64,000 nt of DNA, from contig CANMFE010000001.1 of assembly GCA_947497085.1 (NCBI GenBank), positions 496,001 through 560,000 on the forward strand, written 5' to 3'. A model generated the notes under the pieces. That model was not told the DNA's origin. It saw only the letters and a list, made by a program, of their open reading frames with translations, and searched no databases. A program made the translations under genes and the position numbers. Positions 45,172 to 56,329 of this stretch are shown piece by piece. Numbering within the stretch: position 1 is the first letter of the stretch; the number at the start of each line of letters is the position of its first letter. This DNA is from an uncultured Sphingomonadaceae bacterium (lineage in GTDB: Bacteria > Pseudomonadota > Alphaproteobacteria > Sphingomonadales > Sphingomonadaceae).

Positions 45172-46917
45172 GTGGCCGAAAAAAGCGGCGCAGACATATT
45201 GGTGGACACGCTTGTCGAGCAGGGCGTCGAAGTGATTTTCGGCTATCCTGGCGGCGCGGTGCTGCCGATTTACGACGCTATTTTCGAGCATCCCAAAATC
45301 CGCCATATTCTGGTGCGCCACGAACAGGCCGCGACCCATGCCGCCGAAGGCTATGCGCGCGCCACCGGCAAGCCGGGCGTTGTGCTTGTCACGTCAGGTC
45401 CTGGCGCGACCAACGCTGTCACCGGCATTACCGACGCGTTTATGGATTCGATCCCGATGGTGGTTATTACGGGGCAAGTCCCCACTCCGCTTATCGGCTC
45501 CGATGCATTCCAGGAAGCCGATACAGTTGGCATCACCCGGCATTGCTGCAAGCATAACTATCTGGTCAAGGATCCGGCCAAGCTGGGCGCAGTGATGCAT
45601 GAGGCGTTCTTTATCGCCACGCACGGCCGCCCTGGCCCGGTTGTGGTCGATATTCCCAAGGACGTACAGGTGGCCAAGGGCAACCCTTCTGCCGAACCCG
45701 TCAGCAGCCATAAAAGCTATCGTCCGAAAACGTCCGCGCGCATGGAAGAAGTCGATGCCGCGCTTGATCTCATCGCAAAAGCTGACGCCCCGATATTCTA
45801 TACTGGCGGCGGTATTATCAACAGCGGCCCGGAAGCCTCCGCATCATTGCGCCGCATTGCCGAAATGACTGGCGCACCGGTGACATCGACGCTCATGGGC
45901 CTGGGCGCTTTTCCCGCGACTTCGCCGCAATGGATGGGCATGCTCGGCATGCACGGCACCTATGAAGCCAATATGGCGATGAACCGCGCCGATCTGGTCA
46001 TCTGCCTCGGCGCGCGCTTTGATGACCGTGTCACGGGGCGGCTTGATGCATTTTCGCCGGGTTCAACCAAGATTCACGTCGACATCGACCGCAGTTCGAT
46101 TAACAAAACCGTTGCCGTTCACCTTCCTATAGTCGCGGACGTTGGCGACTTCCTTGCCGCACTGTGCGCACGCTGGGAAGAACGCGCCCTCGAGCGCCGC
46201 AATCTTTCCGAATGGTGGGCGCGCATTAAAGGATGGCGCGCGACCGAATGCCTCGCCTATCCCGAACATGATGAGTTGATCATGCCGCAACGCGCGATTG
46301 AAAACCTTTTCAAGGCAACACGCGGCCGCAATCCCATCATTACCACGGAAGTCGGCCAGCACCAGATGTGGGCAGCGCAGCATTTTCATTTTGACGATCC
46401 GAACAAATGGCTGACCAGTGGCGGGCTTGGCACCATGGGATATGGCCTGCCTGCAGCCATCGGCGCGCAGATCGCCTTTCCCGATGCGCTGGTGATCGAT
46501 ATTGCCGGTGAAGCTTCGATCCAGATGAATATTCAGGAGCTGGCCACCGCAACGCAATACCGCCTGCCAGTCAAGATTTTCATCCTCAACAACGAATATA
46601 TGGGTATGGTCCGGCAATGGCAGGAACTGACCTATGAAAGCCGCTATTCGAGCAGCTATTCCGACGCCCTCCCTGATTTTGTCAAACTGGGCGAAGCCTA
46701 TGGCTGGACCGGCATCCGCATTGAAAAACCAGATGAACTTGATGCCGGGATAGACGCAATGATAAACACCGATGGCCCTGTAATTGTTGATTGCCGCGTG
46801 GCGAAACTCGCCAACTGCTTCCCAATGATCCCGTCGGGCGCGGCGCATACCGAAATGCTGCTACAGGCAGATGAAGTTTCGGGCAAAATGGACGATGAAG
46901 CAAAGGCATTGGTGTGA
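45172..46917 (+). CDS. ilvB: Acetolactate synthase large subunit
   Basis: ThDP/FAD enzyme (581 residues) making acetolactate or acetohydroxybutyrate for branched-chain amino acids. I chose GTG 45172 (MAEKSGADIL) because GGAAGG lies nine bases before; ATG 45142 has no site. Motifs are the catalytic Glu region HILVRHEQAATHAAEGYARATG, SGPGATN, FDDRVTGRLDAFSPG, and the ThDP site VIDIAGEASIQMNIQEL...NNEYMGMVRQWQE. Here GEAS replaces the more common GDGS/GDAS, as I recall for sphingomonads. It is followed by ilvH after a 175-base repeat-bearing spacer. Confidence 0.95.
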   Translation: MAEKSGADILVDTLVEQGVEVIFGYPGGAVLPIYDAIFEHPKIRHILVRHEQAATHAAEGYARATGKPGVVLVTSGPGATNAVTGITDAFMDSIPMVVITGQVPTPLIGSDAFQEADTVGITRHCCKHNYLVKDPAKLGAVMHEAFFIATHGRPGPVVVDIPKDVQVAKGNPSAEPVSSHKSYRPKTSARMEEVDAALDLIAKADAPIFYTGGGIINSGPEASASLRRIAEMTGAPVTSTLMGLGAFPATSPQWMGMLGMHGTYEANMAMNRADLVICLGARFDDRVTGRLDAFSPGSTKIHVDIDRSSINKTVAVHLPIVADVGDFLAALCARWEERALERRNLSEWWARIKGWRATECLAYPEHDELIMPQRAIENLFKATRGRNPIITTEVGQHQMWAAQHFHFDDPNKWLTSGGLGTMGYGLPAAIGAQIAFPDALVIDIAGEASIQMNIQELATATQYRLPVKIFILNNEYMGMVRQWQELTYESRYSSSYSDALPDFVKLGEAYGWTGIRIEKPDELDAGIDAMINTDGPVIVDCRVAKLANCFPMIPSGAAHTEMLLQADEVSGKMDDEAKALV

Positions 46918-46933
46918 TGGGATATAGATATTT

Positions 46934-47085
46934 TGAAAATCCTCCCTACGCGAAGCGTGGGGAGGGGAACCAATTTGCGGCAGCAAATTGGTGGAGGGGC
47001 CGCCGCTTTAGCGGCGGTAACACCGCCGCCCCCTCCACCACCCGCTATGCGGGCGGTCCCCCTCCCCGAGCAAGCTCAGGAAGGA
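46934..47085. repeat. Multi-hairpin palindromic repeat between ilvB and ilvH
   Basis: A chain of hairpins: CCTCCC-TACGCGAAGCGTGGGGAGG, CCAATTTG-CGGCAG-CAAATTGG, CCGCCGCTTTAGCGGCGG, and paired GGTGGAGGGG/CCCCTCCACC ends. The same architecture recurs at 53334-53548, with conserved ends and changed hairpin sequences. It splits an operon that is otherwise compact. Confidence 0.75.
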
Positions 47086-47092
47086 TGTACTG

Positions 47093-48746
<1,654 letters not shown>

Positions 48747-48747
<1 letters not shown>

Positions 48748-49202
48748 TGCCTAGCTACACGTATAAGATCACCGTCGCAGCCATTCTGCTTCCTTTGACA
48801 GCGGCTTGTACATCTCAGGTGCCTGCCGACGGGATCAAAACAAACGAAAAAACCGCTGCCGCTGATGATGTTCATACGCAGCTTCCTGCACCCGTTACTT
48901 CACCGCAGGAACGTAAAGACACTGATCTTGCGCCATGTCCGGGCATTAATGGCGATATCAGGCGCCCTGCAGGGTCGAATTGCCTTGGCATTTTGCCCGA
49001 ACAGTGCGGCGCGGACAAGTTGACAGCCTATAAAAATAAGGTTGCCGATGCAGCAGTGCGCGCAGAAGTTGGCAAGATTGTTGGGCATGATGAGATACGC
49101 TGGATTAATCCTGGCGATGCAGTGATTCAAGACTTACGCCCCGACAGACTCAATATGGAGCTTGACGACCAAGGCCGTATCGAAAAATCAGACTGCTATT
49201 AA
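48747..49202 (+). CDS. Peptidase inhibitor I78-family lipoprotein
   Basis: A 151-residue predicted lipoprotein. The signal peptide ends in a lipobox (LPLTAAC-TS). The C-terminal half carries the I78 inhibitor fold signature: CGADKLTAYKNKVADAAV, VGKIVGHDEIRWINPGDAVIQDLRPDRLNMELDDQGRIEKSDC, with two Cys that likely form a disulfide. I78 proteins inhibit serine peptidases. The ATG at 48747 overlaps the ilvC stop (TGATG), so it is coupled to ilvC although function is unrelated. AAGGA lies ten bases before it. Confidence 0.85.
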
Positions 49203-49216
49203 TCTTTATCAGAAGT

Positions 49217-49260
49217 AAAAGGCGGCGCCCAAGGTACTGGAGGGCACCGCCTTTCTTTGT
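49217..49260 (+). terminator. Rho-independent terminator of the ilv unit
   Basis: AAAAGGCGGCGCCC...GGGCACCGCCTTT stem with a 11-base loop, followed by CTTTGT. It ends the ilvB-H-C-inhibitor operon. Confidence 0.8.
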
Positions 49261-49308
49261 CCGGCACTGATGAGGAAGGACAAGCCGGACTGGGGGATAG
49301 GTTAAAGC

Positions 49309-49848
49309 TTAATCAGCGTCATCATAACGCTGGTCTTTGGTAAAGCCCGGCCACGCCTCTTCCGACTTCATCAGAAAACCCGGAATGTCTTTCAGCCATG
49401 TCTGCTGCACTTCATCATTGAAGTTCAAATATAGCTTGCCATCGACAATCTTGTATTTGGTTGCATCACCCGGTGCCAGATAACCGCGTGCCAGCGCCCA
49501 TGCACAATGCCCGCCATATTGCGGAGCGAATGCAGCAGGATCTGCCGCAAATTTCTTGGCATTTTCCGCAGAAGCGAAGCGATATTCCTTGTCATTATAG
49601 ATAACAACATGGTCTTCGCTGCCTTCCACCGGCACGCCTTCGCCGGTAAAATAGGAAACGGCATCATAGCCGCTCACGGCCAGATTACCGGTTTCGCCGG
49701 TAAATACAGGCCCGCTCGCATCGTCATTGACGGTGACAACGGACTGCACGGCTTCGGTGGTTTCTGCAGCAGGTGCAGGTGCTTCAGATGCTCCACATGC
49801 AGCGAGAGATACGCTTGCAAGAGCGGCGAATAAGAACGTCTTTTTCAT
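49309..49848 (-). CDS. YHS-domain lipoprotein
   Basis: A 179-residue predicted lipoprotein (signal with LAAC-GAS lipobox at about residue 18). An Ala/Glu/Thr linker precedes a YHS-type domain: GYDAVSYFTGEGVPVEGSEDHVVIYNDKEYRFASAENAKKFAADPAAFAPQYGGHC. YHS domains are small metal-sensing or metal-binding modules; the family is common in alphaproteobacterial envelopes. Converges on the ilv terminator. Metal specificity cannot be told. Confidence 0.87.
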   Translation of the reverse strand: MKKTFLFAALASVSLAACGASEAPAPAAETTEAVQSVVTVNDDASGPVFTGETGNLAVSGYDAVSYFTGEGVPVEGSEDHVVIYNDKEYRFASAENAKKFAADPAAFAPQYGGHCAWALARGYLAPGDATKYKIVDGKLYLNFNDEVQQTWLKDIPGFLMKSEEAWPGFTKDQRYDDAD

Positions 49849-49955
49849 AGGTAATTCCTTTACATTTGGCCCCGATTGAAATCAGGTATTTGCCAACCCC
49901 AGTATGCATTAGGAGTTCGCTGCTACATCCCGGTTCGTTACAGCGCCCAAAATAA

Positions 49956-50048
49956 TTAAATTACGGCAGCGCTGACTGCGGGTGCGAAGGCAACGCTGGT
50001 CGCTGCAAGCGCAAAAAACGCGGCTACGGCAGAAGTGATAATTTTCAT
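49956..50048 (-). CDS. Very small signal-peptide-like protein
   Basis: A 30-residue frame from ATG 50048 with GGAGACTGAAC directly upstream. The sequence is one signal peptide (MKIITSAVAAFFALAATSVAFAPAVSA) with only a few residues left after the predicted cleavage site. A longer frame begins 39 codons upstream but lacks a site. It may be a secreted leaderless peptide, a regulatory leader or a fragment. It lies next to the YHS gene, on the same strand. Confidence 0.4.
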   Translation of the reverse strand: MKIITSAVAAFFALAATSVAFAPAVSAAVI

Positions 50049-50174
50049 GTTCAGTCTCCAAAATTTCCAGACAGGCATGATCGCCGCTGGATTGGCTGGA
50101 GGTTCGCATGTGCAGCATTTTTGGTTACAATTTTTTTGATTGATTTCTGTGAGAGGCTTGTGCACACAGGATTT

Positions 50175-50222
50175 ATGCGGATTTCAGCATCTCTCCTGCA
50201 CCTACGACTTACGCGCCCTTAG
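50175..50222 (+). CDS. leuL: leu leader peptide
   Basis: A 15-codon frame: M-R-I-S-A-S-L-L-H-L-R-L-T-R-P, stop TAG. Four of 15 residues are Leu, using CTC, CTG, CTA and CTT, clustered at residues 7-12. AGGA is three to four bases before ATG 50175. Ribosome pausing here when Leu-tRNA is short would set the fold of the following RNA. Position, composition and downstream leuA all fit attenuation control. Confidence 0.75.
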   Translation: MRISASLLHLRLTRP

Positions 50223-50267
50223 GCGTGTAACCGCTGGTGCATATATGCGCCGACCCCGCCTAAGGGC
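50211..50267 (+). promoter_or_regulatory. leuA transcription attenuator
   Basis: GCCCTTAGGCG (50215-50225) pairs perfectly with CGCCTAAGGGC (50257-50267). Competing short hairpins are ACGCGCC/GGCGTGT (50211-50217 with 50222-50228) and GGTGC/GCGCC (50236-50240 with 50247-50251). The 11-bp stem is followed only by CTTTCCC and later TTTTA, so its terminator strength is modest. Confidence 0.65.
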
Positions 50268-50347
50268 CTTTCCCACCAAATTGATTTTACCGGACAAAGG
50301 GCAAGCGCCCGTACCATGTCCAAAGCCTGACTAAAGCGAGATGCAAA

Positions 50348-52012
50348 ATGGCGATGCTGCAAGACCCGTCCCGAAAATACCGACCTTTTCCCCAGATCGA
50401 TCTGCCCGATCGCAGCTGGCCCGATGCGCAGATCACACGTGCCCCGCGCTGGCTGTCCACCGACCTGCGCGATGGCAACCAGGCGCTGATTGACCCGATG
50501 GATGCCGCCAAGAAGCAACGGTTTTTTGAGATGCTGCTACGCATTGGTGTCAAGGAGATCGAGGTCGGCTTTCCTTCCGCCGGGGCCACCGAGTTCAACT
50601 TTATCAGCGGTCTGGTCAAATCCGGTTCGATCCCCGATGACGTGATGGTGCAGGTTCTCACCCAGTCACGCCGTGACCTGATCGAACGCAGTTTTGAAAG
50701 CCTGGCCGGTGCAAAGCAGGCCATTGTGCATCTGTATAATGCGGTTAGTCCCGCGTGGCGCGAAGTGGTGTTCAAACTGGATAAACAGGGTGTGAAGGAC
50801 ATTGCCCGCTCCGGTGCGACCATATTGCGCGAACAGGCGGAGAAATATGCGGATACCGACTGGCATTTCGAATATTCGCCCGAGACTTTCTCCACCGCCG
50901 AGCTCGATTTCAGTCTGGAAGTGTGCGAGGCGGTGATGGAGATCATTGAGCCGACACCTGCAAAACCTCTCATCCTCAACTTGCCTGCCACTGTCGAGGC
51001 CGCCACACCCAATATCTACGCCGATCAGGTTGAATGGATGTGCCGCCATATCTCACGCCGCGACAGCGTTGTGATATCGCTGCATCCGCATAATGACCGC
51101 GGCAGCGGCATTGCCGCGGCGGAACTGGGTGTGATGGCCGGTGCGGACCGGGTCGAAGGTTGTCTGTTTGGCAATGGCGAACGTACAGGTAATGTCGATA
51201 TCGTAACGCTGGCGCTTAATATGTACACGCAGGGTGTGACGCCAAACCTTGATTTTTCGGGACTGGAAGAGATCGTCAAAACGGTCGAATATTGTAACCA
51301 GCTACCCGTGCACCCGCGCCATCCCTATGCGGGCGAACTCGTGTTTACCGCTTTCTCCGGCAGCCATCAGGACGCGATCAAGAAAGGCTTTGCCGTACAG
51401 GATACGCGCAATGATGAACTGTGGAATGTGCCCTATCTGCCTATTGACCCCGCAGATCTCGATTGTTCCTATGAAGCCGTGATCCGTGTCAATTCACAAA
51501 GCGGCAAAGGCGGCGTCGCCTGGGTCCTTGAACAGGACAAGGGATTGAAACTGCCTAAGAAACTGCAGGCCGATTTCAGCAGGGCGGTACAGGAGCTGGC
51601 GGATAAAACCAGTCAGGAGCTCTCCAGCGAGGATATCTGGCAGGAATTTGAGCGGCAGTATCTCAAACGTACGAACCGCCGTGTCGAACTGCTGGACTAT
51701 ACTGAAACCAAAAGCGGAGCCGAACGCATTTTTGCGGGCAAAATCCGTATTGATGGCGAAGTCCATAGCGTCAGCGGACGCGGCAATGGCCTGATGTCCA
51801 GCGTTGTAAACGCGCTGGCCGATGCGGGCGCGCCCGCGCTCGACATCATGAACTATAGCGAGCATGCCATCGGCCAAGGCTCAGATGTGAAAGCCGCCGC
51901 CTATGTAGAATGCCGTACGGCAGATGGCAAAAGCGTGTTCGGTGCGGCCATTGACCCCGATGTCGCCAGCGCCAGCGTCCGTGCGATACTCAGTGCGACA
52001 AACCGGGTGTGA
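50348..52012 (+). CDS. leuA: 2-Isopropylmalate synthase
   Basis: First committed enzyme of leucine synthesis, 554 residues, of the long LeuA type that starts MAMLQDPSRKYRPF. The HMGL-like catalytic domain shows STDLRDGNQALIDPM (metal Asp and Arg), and SLHPHNDRGSGIAAAELGVMAGADRVEGCLFGNGERTGN. The C-terminal LeuA dimer/regulatory domain follows (FAGKIRIDGEVHSVSGRGNGLMSSVVNAL). A Leu-rich leader peptide and hairpins precede it, implying attenuation. It does not sit in the ilv operon but is adjacent on the genome. Confidence 0.96.
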   Translation: MAMLQDPSRKYRPFPQIDLPDRSWPDAQITRAPRWLSTDLRDGNQALIDPMDAAKKQRFFEMLLRIGVKEIEVGFPSAGATEFNFISGLVKSGSIPDDVMVQVLTQSRRDLIERSFESLAGAKQAIVHLYNAVSPAWREVVFKLDKQGVKDIARSGATILREQAEKYADTDWHFEYSPETFSTAELDFSLEVCEAVMEIIEPTPAKPLILNLPATVEAATPNIYADQVEWMCRHISRRDSVVISLHPHNDRGSGIAAAELGVMAGADRVEGCLFGNGERTGNVDIVTLALNMYTQGVTPNLDFSGLEEIVKTVEYCNQLPVHPRHPYAGELVFTAFSGSHQDAIKKGFAVQDTRNDELWNVPYLPIDPADLDCSYEAVIRVNSQSGKGGVAWVLEQDKGLKLPKKLQADFSRAVQELADKTSQELSSEDIWQEFERQYLKRTNRRVELLDYTETKSGAERIFAGKIRIDGEVHSVSGRGNGLMSSVVNALADAGAPALDIMNYSEHAIGQGSDVKAAAYVECRTADGKSVFGAAIDPDVASASVRAILSATNRV

Positions 52013-52095
52013 GGCAAAAACTGGCGTAGCACGACATCCCGTACAACGCCTAGGCCGCACACTATATTAGTCCATACCCGCACATTACACCCCGC

Positions 52096-52239
52096 CGTCA
52101 TCCTGAACTGGTTTCAGGATCCATTGTGCAATGGCAGAGCAGTTTTGATCTAGCACGCTAATATAGCCACATGTGCTTTGCCATACCTAAAAACAGCGAA
52201 CAGTTTAGAAATGGATCTTGAAACAAGTTCAGGATGACG
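52096..52239. repeat. Long inverted repeat in the leuA/nitronate-monooxygenase gap
   Basis: CGTCATCCTGAACTGGTTTCAGG (52096-52118) is nearly complementary to CTTGAAACAAGTTCAGGATGACG (52217-52239), enclosing about 100 bases. This GTCATCCTGAAC family is widespread in sphingomonad intergenic DNA. The rest of the 330-base gap (52013-52344) contains nothing recognisable. Confidence 0.7.
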
Positions 52240-52344
52240 AATAAAGGATGACTTCACTGTATCCCTCTTTATCGCAACCCGCGCTTTTAACCACTCACTT
52301 AAATCACGCTGGACAAAGTTGACGTAAACGTTAGGGTGCTTGCC

Positions 52345-53319
52345 ATGACTTTACCTTCTCCGCTCTGCGATAATTTGCGCCTGCCCGTTATCGGGTCGCC
52401 GCTTTTCATAGTTTCCGGCCCCGAACTGGTCATTGCCCAGTGCAAGGCCGGTATTATCGGCTCTTTCCCTGCGCTCAACGCGCGGCCGCAAAGCCTGCTA
52501 GACGAATGGCTGCACCAGATTACCGAGGAACTGGCCAAGCATAACCGCGAAAATCCTGATCAGCCCGCCGCGCCCTATGCGGTGAATCAGATCGTGCATA
52601 AATCGAACGACAGGCTCGAAGCGGACATGGCGACCTGCGCCAAATGGCAGGTGCCGATGGTGATAACGTCGCTGGGCGCGATTGAAGACCTGAACAAGGC
52701 AGTACACAGCTGGGGCGGCATCACCATGCATGACGTCATCAACGACCGGTTTGCGCGTAAGGCGATTGAAAAAGGCGCGGACGGCCTGATCCCCGTTGCC
52801 GCCGGCGCAGGCGGCCATGCCGGCGTCACCTCACCATTCGCGCTGATGCAGGAAATCCGGCAATGGTTTGATGGCCCGGTCGCGCTATCGGGTTCGATTG
52901 CCCATGGCGCTTCGGTACTCGCGGCGCAAGCCATGGGCGCGGATTTCGGCTATATCGGCTCCGCCTTTATCGCCACGAAAGAGGCCAATGCCGATGCGGA
53001 ATATAAACAGGGCATTGTCGATGGCAAGGCAGCGGATATTGTCTATTCCGACCTGTTTACCGGCGTGAGCGGCAATTATCTGCGCGCTTCAATCGAATCC
53101 GCTGGACTGGACCCCGACAACCTGCCTCAGGGCGATTACAAAACCATGGATTTCGGATCAGGCGGCAATACCGAGAAAAAAGCCTGGAAAGATATCTGGG
53201 GCAGCGGCCAGGGCATTGGTGCGGTCGATGCCGTGGACAGTGTTGAGGACCTCGTAGCACGGCTCGAGCGCGAATATGTGGCAGCGCGGGAGTCACTGGC
53301 CGCGCGGTCGGGATACTAA
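52345..53319 (+). CDS. Nitronate monooxygenase (2-nitropropane dioxygenase family)
   Basis: FMN-dependent enzyme of 324 residues that oxidises nitroalkane anions; NPD-family TIM barrel. Family segments: LRLPVIGSPLFIVSGPELV, IGSFPALNARP, ADGLIPVAAGAGGHAGVTSPFALMQEI with the FMN phosphate-binding GAGGHAG, and ALSGSIAHGASVLAAQAMGADFGYIGSAFIAT. ATG 52345 with GGTGC upstream is preferred over TTG 52336. It is followed by a large palindromic repeat. Confidence 0.9.
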   Translation: MTLPSPLCDNLRLPVIGSPLFIVSGPELVIAQCKAGIIGSFPALNARPQSLLDEWLHQITEELAKHNRENPDQPAAPYAVNQIVHKSNDRLEADMATCAKWQVPMVITSLGAIEDLNKAVHSWGGITMHDVINDRFARKAIEKGADGLIPVAAGAGGHAGVTSPFALMQEIRQWFDGPVALSGSIAHGASVLAAQAMGADFGYIGSAFIATKEANADAEYKQGIVDGKAADIVYSDLFTGVSGNYLRASIESAGLDPDNLPQGDYKTMDFGSGGNTEKKAWKDIWGSGQGIGAVDAVDSVEDLVARLEREYVAARESLAARSGY

Positions 53320-53333
53320 AATTAAAAGGCTAG

Positions 53334-53548
53334 ATCCTCCCCGAAACGAAGTTTCGGGGAGGGGGACCGGTTTGCGCCAGCAAAATGGTGGAGGGGCACC
53401 CATGAAAGTACTACTTTCATGGGACCCGGTGGAGGGGTGAGAGCGGCAATAGGCAAGCTTTGTATTTACACCGCACTCACCCCTCCACCACTTGACTACG
53501 TCAAGCGGTCCCCCTCCCCATCGCTTACGCGACAGGGAGGATTTGAGA
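53334..53548. repeat. Second copy of the multi-hairpin palindromic repeat
   Basis: CCTCCCC...GGGGAGGGGGACC, then TTTGCGCCAGCAAAATGGTGGAGGGG (compare TTTGCGGCAGCAAATTGGTGGAGGGG at 46970), the hairpin CCCATGAAAGTA-C-TACTTTCATGGG, CCCCTCCACCACTTGACTACGTCAAGCGGTCCCCCTCCCC, and a terminal CCTGTCGC-type hairpin. Ends and the TTTGCG-core are shared with the 46934 copy, while internal hairpins differ yet remain paired. Confidence 0.75.
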
Positions 53549-53572
53549 ATTTACGCCCACTAGGGTCAGACC

Positions 53573-55516
53573 CTAAATCTCGACCTGACTGCCCAATTCC
53601 ACCACACGGTTGGTCGGCAGACGGAAAAACTCCATTGCGGTCGCTGAATTGCGCAGCATCCAGGCGAATATCTTTTCCCGCCAGAGCGGCATGCCCGGCG
53701 TTTTCGATGCGAGCAGCGTCTGGCGCGACAGGAAGAAACTGGTCTGCATCATATCAAATTCGCCGCCGCAATGTTCAACAGCCTTGAGTTTCTCAGGAAT
53801 ATTGGGGTCCTGCATAAAGCCGTAGCGCAATATCAGCCGGTAGAAACCATGCCCCAGACCCTCAATCTGCTGGCACTCTTCATCCGTCACATAGGGCACT
53901 TCTTCAATCTTGACGGTCAGGATAACGACACGTTCGTGTATAATCCTATTGTGCTTCATATTGTGAAGAAGCGCCGCCGGTACGCCCGCTGTGCTGGACG
54001 CCAGAAAAATAGCCGTGCCGGGCACGCGCGAGGCACTGTTATTGGCGGATTTGACAAATATTTCCATCGGCAGGCCCGTCTCATCCATGCGTTCACGCAT
54101 CAATTTACGGCCGCGCGCCCAGGTGGTGAGCAAAGTAAAGGCTATTGCGCCAATCATCAGCGGGAACCAGCCGCCATCAGGCACCTTGGTTAAGTTGGCG
54201 ATAAAATAAGCACCGTCGACGATAAAGAACAATGCCAATAACGGGATTGCGTACCAGAGCTTCCATTTCCACAGCACGATCGCCACCACGGCGAGCAGGC
54301 ATGTATCAATAAACATCGCGCCGGTCACCGCAATACCATAGGCCGATGCCAGCTTGCTCGAAGACTGGAATGTCAATACCAGTAAAATTACCGCAATCAT
54401 CAGCGCCCAGTTGACGACCGGAATGTAAATCTGGCCCGCCTCTGATGCACTGGTATGCTTGATCGAAAGGCGCGGGATAAAGCCAAGTTGAATGGCCTGA
54501 TGCGTGATTGAAAAAGATCCTGATATCACTGCCTGACTGGCGATAAATGTCGCCACCATAGCCAGAAAAACAAGCGGCAAGCGCAGAAATTCGGGTGCCA
54601 ACAGAAAAAACGGGTTTTGAATAGCTTCCTGCGCACCCGCGCTATCGAGACCGACAATCATAGCGCCTTGCCCGAAATAGTTGAGCAGCAGCGCGGGCAT
54701 AACAAAACCGAACCAGCTCAGCCGCATCGGTTTGCGCCCGAAATGCCCCATATCGGCAAATAACGCCGCAGAGCCTGTTACAGCAAGCACGACAGAGCCT
54801 AGGGCCAGGAATGCTTTCCATCCATCAGAAATAAAGAAAAGAACTGCATAATAGGGGCTTAACGCACGCAATATGGAGGGTTCCTGCACAATCTGAATCA
54901 GGCCAAGCGAGGCTATGGTTGTAAAATAGACAATCATCACCGGACCGAATAACGCGCCCACTTTGGCTGTGCCGCGTGATTGCAGGAAAAATAGGAAGAT
55001 CAGCAAACCAACAGCTATCGGCAGCACAAGCGGGGCCAGACCCGCCTCAACCACTGTCAAACCTTCGACAGCCGATAATACAGATATGGCCGGTGTAATC
55101 ATACTGTCGCCATAGAAAAGCGCGGTCGAGAAAACCCCTAGCAGCACGATAAGTCCGCCATATTTCGCGCGGCTAGTCATTCGTGATAACAGCGCCACCA
55201 ACGCGAGGCTGCCGCCCTGCCCCTTATTGTCCGCCCGCATCAAAATGGTGACATATTGGATCGCAACAACAAGCGTCATTGACCAGAAGATCAGGCTGAC
55301 AACGCCCAAAATATGCAGTTCATCCAGCGCCAGCTTGTGATGGCCGGTAAATGTCTCACGAAAAGCATAAAGCGGACTGGTGCCAATATCACCAAACACG
55401 ATGCCAATGGCACCCACGGCCAGTTTGAGCATCGGACCATCTTTATGGCCGTCTGCGCCTGCGGTTTCCCCATCCGCATTTTCGGCTGCTGCCGTCAATT
55501 CGTTGTCTGTAACCAT
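53573..55516 (-). CDS. kup: Low-affinity potassium transporter Kup (TrkD)
   Basis: Inner-membrane proton-coupled potassium importer, 647 residues with about 12 transmembrane helices and a C-terminal cytoplasmic domain. Signature segments: [14 protein letters not shown] near residue 41, [23 protein letters not shown], and GFSAP-like WMIALILLVLTF-type later helices. The C-terminal soluble half contains [18 protein letters not shown], the conserved HN..H motif. Start ATG 55516. It faces a repeat element on its right. Confidence 0.95.
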   Translation of the reverse strand: MVTDNELTAAAENADGETAGADGHKDGPMLKLAVGAIGIVFGDIGTSPLYAFRETFTGHHKLALDELHILGVVSLIFWSMTLVVAIQYVTILMRADNKGQGGSLALVALLSRMTSRAKYGGLIVLLGVFSTALFYGDSMITPAISVLSAVEGLTVVEAGLAPLVLPIAVGLLIFLFFLQSRGTAKVGALFGPVMIVYFTTIASLGLIQIVQEPSILRALSPYYAVLFFISDGWKAFLALGSVVLAVTGSAALFADMGHFGRKPMRLSWFGFVMPALLLNYFGQGAMIVGLDSAGAQEAIQNPFFLLAPEFLRLPLVFLAMVATFIASQAVISGSFSITHQAIQLGFIPRLSIKHTSASEAGQIYIPVVNWALMIAVILLVLTFQSSSKLASAYGIAVTGAMFIDTCLLAVVAIVLWKWKLWYAIPLLALFFIVDGAYFIANLTKVPDGGWFPLMIGAIAFTLLTTWARGRKLMRERMDETGLPMEIFVKSANNSASRVPGTAIFLASSTAGVPAALLHNMKHNRIIHERVVILTVKIEEVPYVTDEECQQIEGLGHGFYRLILRYGFMQDPNIPEKLKAVEHCGGEFDMMQTSFFLSRQTLLASKTPGMPLWREKIFAWMLRNSATAMEFFRLPTNRVVELGSQVEI

Positions 55517-55633
55517 AGGGCATAGTGCCTTTCGCTTTACGCTTGCCCATATTGGCCAGAGTCAGCGGAGACTCGGGGAGAACGGACAAGACCCGCGCAC
55601 CTATCACGAGTCATATTGCGGCGCAACAACCGG

Positions 55634-56329
55634 CTAGTTTGCGGGTTCCGTGGCTTGCGTGCCGGGCATGCCTTGCTGCGGCACTGTGATTTGGGCATTT
55701 GCCCCCAGGCTCGCATCCACGCGCGCGATCAGGCTTTCAAGCTGCGCGCGTATCGGCGCATCTTCGGGTGCACGCTCCAGCAGCGATTGCCACAATGCCC
55801 GTGCTTCCTCAAGCCGCCCGGATTGGGCGAGCGCGAGACCCATGAAATACGGTGGTGCCGGGTTGTCGGGCGCAATATTCGCCGCCTTTTGAAAGGCATA
55901 TTGCGCCGCCGGGGAAATAAAGCCGTTGCTATGCCCGACCAGTGCATTGCCAAGTGCGACCCATAAATCGGGGTTTTCCGGCTGTTTTTCTATCGCGTTT
56001 TTCAGGACAACGCTTGCACTCGCAAATTTGCCTTGCCGGCTTTGCGCATCGGCCATCACCAACCAGCTACGCGCGCCGCTAAATTCATAATCCATGTCCT
56101 TGCGCTGCTGCAACATGACGCGCTGCGCTTCGTTATCCGGCTCGGAAAAGTCTTCTGCTGCGGCTTTGGGCGCGCCCGCATAGCCGGGATTGCCCTGCCA
56201 GGCATATCCGGCAATGCCCAGCACCACTGCTGCGGCTACAAATTCCCATGATCCGCGCGGTATGCGCACCCAGAATAGCAGGATAGCAAGCGTGGCAATC
56301 GCTATCAGGGCGATAATGAGCCAGCCCAT
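55634..56329 (-). CDS. ccmI: Cytochrome c maturation protein, CcmI-type (TPR)
   Basis: Membrane-anchored apocytochrome c chaperone. 231 residues with two N-terminal membrane helices (LIIALIAIATLAILLFW; FVAAAVVLGIAGYAW) and TPR repeats (GARSWLVMADAQSRQGKFASASVVLKNAIEKQPENPDLWVALGNAL). It corresponds to the CcmI/CycH type although shorter than many, with the TPR part only partly represented. Overlaps ccmH by one base. Last gene of the ccm unit. Confidence 0.8.
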   Translation of the reverse strand: MGWLIIALIAIATLAILLFWVRIPRGSWEFVAAAVVLGIAGYAWQGNPGYAGAPKAAAEDFSEPDNEAQRVMLQQRKDMDYEFSGARSWLVMADAQSRQGKFASASVVLKNAIEKQPENPDLWVALGNALVGHSNGFISPAAQYAFQKAANIAPDNPAPPYFMGLALAQSGRLEEARALWQSLLERAPEDAPIRAQLESLIARVDASLGANAQITVPQQGMPGTQATEPAN

